DNA of 64,000 bases from assembly GCA_005656395.1 (NCBI GenBank), contig SRSI01000062.1:62001-126000 (forward strand), given 5' to 3'. Position numbers and translations under genes: made by a program. Every line of letters starts with the position of its first letter. Position 1 is the stretch's first letter. The notes beneath the pieces are model-generated. The model did no database searches and was not told where the DNA came from. It saw only the letters and a program-made list of their open reading frames with translations. Shown here piece by piece: positions 23,368 to 34,204 of the stretch. This DNA is from Strongyloides papillosus (Eukaryota > Nematoda > Chromadorea > Rhabditida > Strongyloididae).

Positions 23368-26300
23368 TGAATAAATCTAAAAAGGTAGTTAATTTTAATT
23401 TACATTAACATTCATAATTTTTAAAATAAAATATTTCAATTGATAAAGAGTATGACTTTATAGAATATTCTTTGAGATTTTAACTTAAAAAATATATTAT
23501 TTTTAAAGTTTCTCTTCAGAATAGTCTAGAGAGTGAAGAAATTATTTTTAATATTGAGAGGTAAGAAAATTCTTTTAAATAAAATTTCATTGTAAAAATT
23601 TTAATAATAAGCATGAAATATCATTTATATATGTCATATATTCATATTTATTGTAATAAAGATGTGTTTACAAAAATTGAGGAAAATGCTTGTTTATAAT
23701 ACTTAAAAATGTTTAAAATTAAAAACTGTAACTATTAATATTAAATATCAAAAAAAAAGTATTATAGATAAATCACTTGTATGACCAACAATTTTTTCAT
23801 GTAATTTCTATTATGCAACGCAAGAATAAAATTTATAAAACAATTTTTAGTTAGAGAATAGGAAGTCAAATAATATTCAGAAATTTAATTTTTTACGTTA
23901 ACAAAAAAAATATAATAATCAGAATAAAAATTTATATCCTATTATTAAATAAATGTCCTTAAGCATCGATTTCTTTGCCCTATAATTTTTCTATGTAGAC
24001 AAAATAAAAATAAGATAAACTACATATGCAACTCACAGCTGCTATTACTCCAATGGCAAAAATTTTATGTGTAAAATATTTAAATACATCATTACTTTGG
24101 TTGGATATAGAAGTTTTAATAAATTACTCTTATACATAAAGTTAGTGTAACCATTGGTCAAGATATTTCTTTAAACTAGTTAATATATTATTTATAATTT
24201 ATTTATCTTAAGCATCCATTTACCAATGAATATTTCCTTACTTTTATATTCTATACTAATTTATCTACAACAAATTTATAACAACTCTTTTTTCGTATTG
24301 TAACATGCACTTAATGAGAATTCATTAACTGTAATTTTACAATTATAAGGGCAGACTTAAACATAATAAGCTGATAAATAATATATTTGACCGGCACATA
24401 TTAAACTATATACAATTATTCATAACTGAATGAAATACGATATAAACAATTTCTTGAGAATACAAATAGAATGTATATTTTAAAATATTATTTAAAATGG
24501 CACCCATTTATTGGAAGATAAACATACCATTATATTAAGTCATATTATTGCCAATTTTTAAATAATCTTCTTAGATATATACAAAGATCTTTCTATATTA
24601 TATTATAGACAATTGTTTAATCTTTTATCACGCTACTACATAATAAATATATAAACTATAGCTTCAACATGAAACAAAATGGAGATTTTTAATGAAGATA
24701 GATGTTATACCATAAACATTTAGAATTTCAGATGTAAGTAAAAGCTTAATCGACAAGTAAAAAGTCACAAATAAGATGTTTAGTAACATATCTATCTGTA
24801 CAAATTTTGTTGGCCAACTATCTTTTATAACATTCTACTTCAAATTAAAATAATTGTCAAGTTGATTAATGAGGGCATCTGTTAAAAGATTTATATACAA
24901 AAAAGGTTCTAACTTTAGCCATATGGATATGAAAAGTGTGAAAAATATTATATGGATTATTAAGATGATACGTTATTATATCATTATTAATATATATAAA
25001 GAATCTTGATTTAAGTCTACAAAATAATATAATTTTACCATCAAATAAGAGATAATAAACATTTAATAAAATAGTATATACATTTATATTTTAGTTCTTC
25101 CTGACAATTTTAGTATTATGAATCAATTAATACCAAGGAAATATTTAGAATTATTTATAACATAAAAATAACAAATTATAAAATTATCTTATAGAAGAAT
25201 GACAAAATTTTGCCGATAACAAGAATACATACATATATTCTAATAAAAGAACAAGAAGATTACCCAATAACTTAAACATTTAAGTATCAATATTACAACT
25301 TTATTTGTACATGATAAGAAGTCCAAATAAGAATTATAATCATTAAAAGATAAAAATGTAAAATATTAATTTATGAAGTGAAATCTAACATTAGCATCTT
25401 TTCATTAAATAAACAAATTGCAAAATATTATAGCGCATTGATTTATTTAAATCATGTAAAAAATTTTTACAATTATTTGTTTTTTAGGTTTGATGTTTAA
25501 TATTGGTAACTTTTTCAAAATATTAAAATGATAAAAGAATTCCTCTAGTGTAAAGGCTATAAAATCAAATATTTATTTTCAAGAATATACTTCATATCAG
25601 GATAGTTTAATGAATCGGTAGATATAATAAAATAGACTATTATGTAGTTCTCTTACCATGTTAAGCTCTGTCAGATTAGAGATTTAAAAAAGAGTTAATT
25701 TTGTATTACTTTTTTTTATCATTACTATATATAAACTATTCTAGTTTTTATGTTAAAATACTTATCATTATAAACATTTAATTACATTTTATAAATTCAT
25801 TCCTACTAAAATTTCAAACAATAGTTATATTATGATAACATTCAAATCATTCCCAAGCAATTTCAAATAAAAAAATATATTCATTAGTAATTAAGAAAAA
25901 CCAACAATTATTACTCAAAAAAATAATTGAAAAAATAAATATATTACGGAAATTCCACAGAAATTTTACATCACAAACAATAATTTTGATATTAAAAAAA
26001 TGTGTTGTTAAATATTTTAATCAAAAACTTATTCATAGATTCTCGAAAATGTGTTTACTATACAGTTAAAAATTAATAATAAATGTTTTGAAAAGCATTT
26101 TATTTAGAAATTATAGAAAAAAAACATTGCATTAGTATTAATCAATTACTTTACAAATTATTTATAAATTAAATGCCATATCAATAAGGAAATAAGAAAA
26201 TAAAATTTATTAAAATTTTTACAACTTTTTTTTAAAATAAAAACAATATTTTAAATATAAAAGATAACTTTGCAAAATAACTATTTATCTTTAAAATTAT

Positions 26301-27293
26301 CAGACTCTAAAAGCAGTAACAAAAATTATATCTAAAGGAATGTAATACTTTAAACATAAATAATTATTGCGTATTTTTAATAGAGATAACTTTTTTTAAG
26401 AGGTATAATTTTAAAAATGGTTCAAATATATTTCTGTTTTTCATTGAGATTTATCAAATGATAAAATAATTACATTCTTGCTCTATCATCTCTTAGAAAC
26501 TTCTAATTAACAAATATATATATGATACAATGTAACATTACTTCGGTTTGCATTGAGTAATATTAAATTGTTACTGCATATTGAAGTCATAATTACCATG
26601 CTTTACTGTTACTTCAAAAATTCCATTTCTTTTTTACGTGTGCAAAAAAAAATATACTCGTCAATTTGTTATAAAACTGTTGTCATTGGAAAAATAATTA
26701 ATTTTTCTATATTCTTTAGTTTTTTAAATAACTCGAACTTCCAACAAGTTACATAATATTTCCAATGAATTTACTAGTAAAAAAAACTTTATGAAACCTA
26801 ATATATCAACATTTAGTATTTGGAGAACATTTGTCCCAAGAACAAAATTTATTATACACTTTTACTCGTATTTCCTGTGTTTCACATACAACATCTTTTT
26901 ATGCACTTTCTCACATAAAAAAAAACAATTGCTAACAAAATAAATAGCTTAAATTAAATTAGTAATTAAATTTCCAAACTGAATTTGCTAAATTATTTAC
27001 CTAACATTTCTTTTATCTACTCCACACTATCAAAGAATGTCGCGCACAAAAAGTTGTTACTTCTTACAAAGAAGTTTTGTCATTACTTTGGAAAAACATC
27101 ACTCCTACTGTACCAAAATTTCAACTCGGAGTTATACTTTGGAGGGATCAATTCTAATTTGATTAGCATTTAGTTTTAAAATTTAAAACGACCAAAAATC
27201 ATGTCTACACTTCACTATACTTTTTTACCAAAATTTCTTTAGTACATGATTGATTTCATAATTTATTTTAAAACAACATGTTTTTTAGGATAT
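23368..27293. other. Long intergenic region, AT-rich, no gene seen
   Basis: Nearly 4 kb with no frame that shows protein-like composition on either strand and no tRNA or clear repeat. It separates two genes transcribed away from each other. Short frames such as 26553-26756 are low-complexity noise. Confidence 0.55.
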
Positions 27294-28441
27294 ATGGTTA
27301 GAACTCGTTCTACAAAATATACTGAACAAGAAGAAGGATTTATTCCTAATGGTAAGCAGAACGGATCCTTGGGCATTGATAATACATATGAAAAAGTAAA
27401 CGGGGTATGTTGTTACTAATATTCTCAAAATTTCTGGAAAATAATTTTTTTTATTTTAGAAATCACCTATAAAAAATGGTAAAAAACCGAAAAAAAATGG
27501 AACAACAGAGTTGACAATGCGTGAATTAAAATCACTGTAGGTTTACAATAGAAAATTCCTCAATACTCTTTTTTAGAGATAAAAAAGAAAATATTAAGGT
27601 AGATCAGAATGGAGATCTAAGTTCAGAAGATTCTGTTTCATCTCCATTACAATTGTCAGCAGCTGCCTCGACGTCAGATTCTGGTAGTGTCGTCAAAGAA
27701 CCCACAAAAAAACCCTTAATTACCGATGCAGCAAATGCGCTTGCCACTGATTCAACAAATGCTCTATCATATGCTGTATCGTTAACGCAATCATTATTGT
27801 CATCAGATAGCAAAAAAATAGACGATATTTTAACAGGTTCAATATCACAAAGGGAGATTAAAGATACAGTAAAAGATTTACCTACAATCCATGTCATTCG
27901 ACTATTGAAGTATATAGAAGAAAAACTAAGGGGAAGCACTGGTGGACATGTGGAACTGCTAATACGTTGGAGTGGTATTGTAATTTCAACTCATATGTCC
28001 TACTTAATGACGGTTTCTGATCTTGAAAAACAGTTAGGTTCCTTTTTTTCATGGATAAAAAGTAGAGTCTCCCATATGGAGGCACTTTTTATTTTAAATG
28101 GAAAGTTAAGATTACTGTGTGAGCAAATTGATAAAAGATGTAACGTTGTGTCATATGCTGATCAGAAACCTTCTATGGTTTTCCACCCTGATGACGAGAG
28201 TGATGATGAATTAGAAAAAATATCTGCACTTGAAAAGGAGGTCTTCGACGCTGCTAATGAAGATGATGAATGGTGGAAGGAAGATGAAGAAATTCAAGAA
28301 AAACTTAATGTTAAAGAGGTTAGTGCGAAAAAGAAAAAAGGAAAGAAAAGACATGCTGAGGAGGAGGATAGTGATGAAGATATGGAAATTTCAAATCAAA
28401 ATATGGAGGTTGATGATGATGATAGTGAAAATGATGAATAA
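27294..28441 (+). CDS. UTP5/WDR43 C-terminal-domain protein without WD40 repeats
   Basis: Exons are 27294-27404, 27460-27536 and 27577-28441, giving 350 residues. Residues about 125-240 match the Utp12-type C-terminal domain of WDR43/UTP5: a helical block with TQSLLSSDSKKIDDIL, then LPTIHVIRLLKYIEEKL, VELLIRWSGIVISTHMSYL and LEKQLGSFFSWIKSRV. It ends in an acidic and Lys-rich tail like that of WDR43. In yeast and animals this domain holds UTP5 in the t-UTP complex, which acts in 18S pre-rRNA transcription and processing in the nucleolus. The N-terminal WD40 propeller normally fused to it is absent: the first exon follows TTTTTTAG and encodes only a short basic stretch. An upstream missed part is unlikely given 3.9 kb of empty DNA. 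Confidence 0.82.
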
Positions 28442-28781
28442 AAGATATTTTATATTATTTATATCATCGGAGAATAATAATGTTTGTATGAAAATACGTG
28501 ATGTCACTGTCGAAGTTTTTCTCAGATCTACAATCTTTCAATTTCTTCCATGGATTTTTTTAATTACTCGTGTTACTATCATTTTTTTTCGTTATCATTT
28601 TTGTTGTTTTTATAGTTTATGCATACTGATTTTTATATTCAAGTATTGCTATTGTTTGTTATTTCATATTCCTGTTTATATTATTAAAAAGAAATGCTCT
28701 TTTTTTTTGTATTTAATCAGTTGCCATCTGGGGAGTTTTATTTTTAAATAGTTTTGTTTTTGCTCTAAAAATAATATTTAG
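28442..28781. other. Short intergenic region
   Basis: T-rich 3' flank of the UTP5-like gene and 5' flank of the next gene. The sequence ATATTTAG directly touches the next ATG, a likely spliced-leader acceptor. No other feature is seen. Confidence 0.6.
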
Positions 28782-29279
28782 ATGGATCCTATTGAAGCTT
28801 TGGATGAGAGATTGAGGAAATTGGAAGGTCAAGTCGGAAATAGTACCATTATCAGAGGCTCAAATGTAGTTGGGACAATTGAAAAATTGGAAAGAACTTT
28901 AAAAGATAAGAAGTATGGATTTTTGCTTACTCTTAACAAGGAGGATATTGCACATCTTGATAAGAAGAAAATAGAAATCGAAGAAAAGGACATCAGAGAC
29001 AAGACTGTAGCTATTTATTATGCTACAGAAAAATTAAAAAAACAATGCAAGGATCTAGAAGAAGTTGATCGACTATCTAAAACGGTTTTTGATTCAAAAG
29101 CTTTTGTAAATGTTCCTTCGTTGATTGAAGATCTACATAAGATTGACAGTGCAATGAAAACTATTTCCGATGAAACTTCGTTGTACAGTGAGGAAGCCAA
29201 GGCAATGAAAGTCGAGTTGACTGAAGTTATCAAGGAGCTTACAAATCGCGTCTCTAAACTAGAGGCTCTAAAAAAATGA
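28782..29279 (+). CDS. dnc-3: Dynactin subunit 3 (p22/p24) homologue
   Basis: Single exon, 165 residues (human DCTN3 186). The whole protein is helical and heptad-rich. It opens with LDERLRKLEGQV and then RGSNVVGTIEKL, matching the LEERVYG...RGSRKV start of DCTN3. Near the end, FDSKAFVNVPSLIEDLHKI...SEEAKAMKVEL parallels the DCTN3 block around AVPEHAARLQRL and TEESKALLEE. In dynactin this subunit forms part of the shoulder with p50 dynamitin and p150, supporting dynein-driven transport and spindle positioning. It is convergent with the SerRS-like gene, with only 80 bp between stops. The family is coiled-coil and diverges fast, so the assignment rests on motif order rather than a catalytic signature. 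Confidence 0.75.
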   Translation: MDPIEALDERLRKLEGQVGNSTIIRGSNVVGTIEKLERTLKDKKYGFLLTLNKEDIAHLDKKKIEIEEKDIRDKTVAIYYATEKLKKQCKDLEEVDRLSKTVFDSKAFVNVPSLIEDLHKIDSAMKTISDETSLYSEEAKAMKVELTEVIKELTNRVSKLEALKK

Positions 29280-29359
29280 TTTTTATGTGTATTTATACAT
29301 TGTATATAATTTCACTTTTAATATAAACATAACAAACAATAAACTAAAGTTATTTAATC

Positions 29360-30567
29360 CTACTTATCTATTGATTCCTTGTTATCAATATCGAGAGACT
29401 TCTCTAGCATACTTCCAAGAATATTAGAAATGTCAATATTAATATAATTTAAATGGACAAATTGAGGTTCACCTTCCCCATAAACAATATTTAACCGTTC
29501 TGATATATAACTTCCGATCTCAGAGACACGAACTAATTCGGGTTTAGGTGATAGTTGTGAATTCAAAACTTGAACAGCTGATTTTTCATACATCTTCAAC
29601 ATACTATTTGAAACAGTACTCTTTTCAATTGACAGTCCCATGTTATCATTAATTTCTTTCATAACTAGATCAACAATCTCTTCACTACCTTTTTTACATT
29701 CTTCACTATTCCTACCAAATACAACCATACCAATAACTTCTTTTTGACATGAATTAAACAAATTTAAGTATTTTATGGTCTTCGGTTTTGTGTAACTAAT
29801 TCCTTCACCTCGAATTATAATAGGCCATTCATTTGTATTTGATATGAATCTTGATTTAACAAATTTTGAGAGCATCGTTGGTAATGTAACTCCCAATAAA
29901 TACATATTTATATCATCACCATTCTCTGTAAATGGTAGTAATTCTTCGATATTCATATTGCACCCTTCTATTACAGCTTGTCGTATCATAAATGGTGGAG
30001 ATACCGGTTGATAGGCAAGTAAAACATTACTAAGTTTCTCTTTAATGTCATCTTGAAGTCTTACCGGATACCCTAATAAATGAAGGTATCCATGTTTACT
30101 ATCACTCCTACATAAACCCATCATTTTTAATGCTGGTACATGCGATAATAATGATGGAGGTTCATTAGACTGCCTTTTATCTGCCCCATCATCATTAAAA
30201 TCTACCACATCATTTGGTAAAGATAATGCCCCTAACAAACCAAATGATTTTGATTTTAATTCTTTTTTCACTTCACTTAGTTTGTCTTTCTATAATATTT
30301 ATACTCTCGTACATGTAATTTTAAATTTTATTTTACCTCTTTTATCTCATTCTTTTTAATAAAACACTTCCACCACGATTTGTATTCTTCCTCCACTTTA
30401 TCAACATCCACATTTTTTATTCCCCTCGATAGTAAATTTCTTTTTAATCGATCTTTATCTTCGAATCTCTTGTTCAAATCAAGATAAGGATCTACCACAT
30501 GAACTACATTTCCTAAATTGGGAACAAATTTACAGGCTAAATGAGTCATATAACGTTTTACCAGCAT
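29360..30567 (-). CDS. Mitochondrial seryl-tRNA-synthetase-like protein, probably inactive (SLIMP-like)
   Basis: Exons are 30337-30567 and 29360-30289, giving 386 residues. The core follows class II SerRS in order: LGALSLPNDV (family LPN region), SHVPALKMMGL, the YLHLLGYPVRLQDDI stretch before motif 1, a motif-2 equivalent IIIRGEG, MGLSIEKS, and RVSEIGSYISERLNIVY (the family's EISSCSNCTDFQxRRL) with QFVHLN. Key residues are missing. The serine-binding TAE motif is replaced by VTL-type residues (about 210-213), and the motif 3 arginine expected after HTLN is absent. The N-terminal tRNA-binding arm is very short. Arg and Glu of motif 2 remain (about 237 and 239). Known insect SLIMP is such an inactive mitochondrial SerRS paralogue. 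The first residues are basic and amphipathic, consistent with mitochondrial import. Confidence 0.75.
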
Positions 30568-30775
30568 CCTATATTAAAATGTAATTTAACTGTACATTCC
30601 TATATTTTTGATAAACAAACGACTATACGATATAAATACGTAACATAAACGATTGAATAATATTAAAACTTTGTAAACATTTATTTTTTTAAAACAAGTA
30701 TTAAGAAATATCAATTATATATTAAATATATACATTAAAGTGAAAGATCATCGAAAAAAATATGCATGAAAATGA

Positions 30776-31180
30776 TTACTTATTCTCCTTAGTAACATTA
30801 ATAGCTGGTAATGGTTCAATACCATACTCCTTAAGAACACTCTCCAGAACATCCATATTTAAAGTATACTTAGTTTCTTTAATACCTTTCTTATTAGTTT
30901 TAGTAGTCCCAAGTCCACGATGTTTAGCTTGTGTCATACAATCCAACAAAATATCTGATATAAATTTCTGTGTACTAACAGCTATCATCTTAGGAACAAT
31001 TTTATCACTACATTCAATACCACTTTTAGATAAATAATAACTCGCTACTGGTTCAGGTATTACAGAGTTAAATTTATTTAAATTTTCGAGAAATTGATAA
31101 ACTTGTTCCACATCTGGTGCACAAGCTTGTTTGCGTAACTCAGCTACAATCTCTGGTCGTGGATTAGTTGGTGGATTCAT
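30776..31180 (-). CDS. taf-10: TAF10, transcription initiation factor TFIID/SAGA subunit
   Basis: Single exon, 134 residues. A histone-fold domain covers nearly the whole protein: VYQFLENLNKFNSVIPEPVASYYLSKSG, then IAVSTQKFISDILLDCMTQAK, and after a Lys-rich loop KYTLNMDVLESVLKEYGI. These match the TAF10 pattern IPD-VT-YYL, AAQKFISDIA and YTLTMEDL-ALSEYGI. TAF10 pairs with TAF3 or TAF8 in TFIID and is also a SAGA subunit. GGAAG directly precedes the ATG and is a possible spliced-leader acceptor. The SerRS-like gene lies 208 nt downstream on the same strand, a spacing compatible with but not proof of an operon. Confidence 0.95.
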   Translation of the reverse strand: MNPPTNPRPEIVAELRKQACAPDVEQVYQFLENLNKFNSVIPEPVASYYLSKSGIECSDKIVPKMIAVSTQKFISDILLDCMTQAKHRGLGTTKTNKKGIKETKYTLNMDVLESVLKEYGIEPLPAINVTKENK

Positions 31181-31802
31181 CTTCCAATTTTTTTTACAAA
31201 AAATTAACTATAATTTTTTTATTAATATATATTTTTAACAACTTTATTTGTATAAAATCAACGCAAACAAGTAACAGAGAACTAGATGAAATGAAGTAAA
31301 TCTAGATATTTTTTTTATAAATTACATTCTTAAAGATTAATAGAAATGTATATTACTAACACAATAAGTTATGAGTAAAAAAAATAATCGTAAGAGAATT
31401 ATTAATTTGATAATATTTTACGGAGAAAAAAACATGTAACAAGCCAGCATGGTAAAAGTACCATGTACCCAAAGCAAATTCGCTTCAAGACAGAATGAAA
31501 AAATGATCCACTTCATCTTTAAACAGGAACATTTTATTCACTATACCTTCACAAAAGAATATTAAAGTACTAATCACTTATTTATGATAAACGGTTAATT
31601 ACTTGAAAGAAATTTTTCAAATATAAAAAAATAATATAGGTGTTGTACAGCTACTTATTGTCGTTGAGCAGTAAGAAAAACACTTTTACGAAAAACTTTT
31701 TATTACCACTAAATATTTAAATTAAAAGTTCTAAAGGAAAAGTTAACTAGTTTCGAGAAAAAGTCCTTTTTTATAAAAAGAAATTCCTAAATATTGTTAA
31801 TC
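31181..31802. other. Intergenic, AT-rich
   Basis: Between two minus-strand genes (SMIM12 upstream, TAF10 downstream). No frame or repeat is worth calling. Confidence 0.6.
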
Positions 31803-32107
31803 TTAAGAATTCACAGATAATGTATTAGGAACGACTTTACTGTCCTTTTTGTTATCCATGTCTTCTTCTAGTAGACTTTTAGACCTTCTTTCATTCCTCT
31901 GATCAATTAAGGATGTCTCTAGGACTTCTATTTTTTTAGGTTTTGAATATTTTTTTTCAAGAAAATATCCTATCGTCCCTACAACTGTAGCAAGTGGTAA
32001 ACCAATATATCGAATAATATTAGGAGCTAAAATGTAGTTTATTGTTTTACTTAGATAAATAAATATTATCATCACTCACTATAGTATTGTGCAATTCTGG
32101 TCCACAT
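31803..32107 (-). CDS. SMIM12-like small integral membrane protein
   Basis: A two-exon gene: 32080-32107 (nine codons plus one base) and 31803-32026, with a 53-nt intron, giving 83 residues (human SMIM12 has 92). Reading only the large frame gives a false Ile-rich start. Splicing restores an N-terminus beginning MWTRIAQYYTP, as in the human MWPVFW...YAPY. The protein has one membrane segment (IRYIGLPLATVVGTIGYFLE, about residues 13-32, parallel to human FPVAFVVGAVGYHLE). A cytosolic tail with the conserved Ser-(Leu/Ile)-x-x-(Gln/Glu)-Arg pattern follows (SLIDQRNERRSKSLLEED). The molecular role of SMIM12 is unknown. It is divergent from the PAK gene, with 299 bp between start codons. Confidence 0.88.
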
Positions 32108-32406
32108 AATATATAATTAAAAAAAAGTCTCACTCTTTTGTTAAGAAAGAGTGGTTGTTAAATGGAAACATTAACATTTCACCAAAAGTGAAAATAAAAG
32201 TTGATGTCTTAAGTGGAATATCTTAACACAATAAAAGTATAAGAGTTTTATAGTAAAAAAGATATATAAATTTATATCTTTTGACTACTCTCTTATTTAT
32301 CATCTAACAAATATATTTGCAGTACTTATCTATTATATCTATGTATAAAACTAATATATTTTATTTTCTAATAATATTTTATTAAAAAAATTACATTTGT
32401 AAAGAA

Positions 32407-33947
32407 ATGAAATTGAAAAAGAAAGATATTTCATCTCCTGAGGCTTTTCAACATCGAATACATGCTGAATATGATAAAAATACATGTACTTTTAAAGGAC
32501 TGCCAAAGGTAAATTAATGTTAAATAACAATTTTTTATTTATTTAAATACTTTAGCAATGGGAAGCTATTCTTGGAATGAATACATATATAGGTAAATCA
32601 CGACCCAAACCTATAGATCCTTCTAAATTTACACCACATCAAATGGCACAATATAAAAAAATTGTTAGAGGTACCACAGGTACAGGTTACGGTAGTCGAC
32701 CTGAAAGTACCATGTCAAAATGGAATGCTTCAGACATGTTCAATAGCGATTTTTCAAACCGTTCAACACCATTATCAATCGTACAACAAACAAATCTTTC
32801 CATTTCATCATACCCCTCTACACCCCCAATTTACTCGAAAATCAAGAAATCAGATTCATTTAGGATGACACCAATAATAAATAACGTTGAATCTAACTGT
32901 GATTTTAATAATGATACACAGAAGATTATCGTTAAAAATCGTCCCACTTTAATAGATAATTATAATGATGATAATAACAAGAAAGAAGATACAGAAGCAG
33001 TGAAAAAAGATATTAGTAAAGTACAGAGCGAATCACAGGGATTATCTGATGAAAATTTTAGAATGGCTTTGCAATGTGTTGTTGATTGTGGTGATCCGAG
33101 ATCTAATCTAAAAAGTTTTGTCAAAATAGGTGAAGGATCAACTTCTTTGGTGGTACGAGCAATTTTAACTACTAATAATACTTCTGTTGCTATTAAAAGA
33201 ATGAAACTTAAGGGACAACAAAGGCGAGAATTATTGTTTAATGAAGTTGTACTAATGAAAGATTTGAAACATTCTAATATCGTTTCTATGTATAATAGTT
33301 ACCTTGTTGAAGATGAATTATGGGTTATCATGGAATATATGGAAAGTGGACCGTTAACAGATGTAGTAACAGAAATGAGAATAGAAGAAAGTGTTATTGC
33401 TTACGTGACTTATCAAACATTACTAGGTTTAGATTACCTTCACCGAAACAATATCATTCACAGAGATATTAAAAGTGACTCAATATTATTTTCTAAAGAC
33501 GGTACAGTAAAAATATCAGATTTTGGTTTTTGTGCTCACTTAACAGATGACAAACCGAAAAGAAGGAGCTTAGTTGGTACACCATATTGGATGGCACCAG
33601 AAGTAATCAAAAGATCTTCCTATGACGTATCTGCAGACATATGGTCATTAGGTATTATGATAATCGAGATGGTAATGGGTGAACCACCACATTTCCACGA
33701 AGATACAATAAAAGCACTAAAAAAAATACTCGAATGTGATGAACCAACAATTCCAAGTAATGCAAATGTCTCGGAGGAATTAAGAGATTTCGTCTCAAAA
33801 TGTTGCGTCAAAAAAAGTCATTTACGGTTATCAGCATCAAAATTACTGGAACATCCTTTTTTGAAAAAACGTTGTGATAATCAATATGTTATAAATTTAT
33901 TAAAAAAACTTTCTCTTGAGAAAAATGAATCTCACAAAGCATTGTGA
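32407..33947 (+). CDS. pak-2: Group II p21-activated kinase (PAK4/5/6 type)
   Basis: Exons are 32407-32508 and 32556-33947, with a 47-nt intron, giving 497 residues. The N-terminus is a CRIB motif split by the intron: ISSPEAFQHRIHAEYD then FTGLP-type FKGLPKQW, so it should bind Cdc42/Rac-GTP. RPKPIDP follows, a hallmark shared with PAK4. The middle 150 residues are Ser/Asn-rich and low in structure. The kinase domain (about 222-472) has GEGSTSLV, VAIKRM (Lys248), the group II signature QQRRELLFNEVV, HRDIKSDSI (336-344), DFGFC (356-360) and RRSLVGTPYWMAPE. All catalytic residues are present. The third glycine of the P-loop is Ser (GEGSTS), a minor change. C. elegans pak-2 is the nearest named gene. 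Roles in cytoskeleton and adhesion are inferred from the family. Confidence 0.95.
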
Positions 33948-34204
33948 ATGATAGGAATTATTTTTTTGTCTATCTGTTATCTTATAATTAATTATAAATC
34001 TCAAAGTAATGATATAATGAAACTAGGTATTCCACATATATTATTGTTTTTTTAAACAGTATAATAAAAATTAAGTATATTTGTCAAATTTGTTCTTTTA
34101 TTATATTAAAATGCATTTTACATTGTTATCCGTTATATTAAATTTTGTAATTTTGGTTATTCCACTAATTAATATTTATTAATTATAATACTAATTAGAT
34201 ATAT

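Noticed and set aside
28230..28751. Lys/Arg-rich frame overlapping the end of the UTP5-like gene
   Set aside because: It is the shifted-frame shadow of the acidic, GAT/GAA-rich tail of the real gene.
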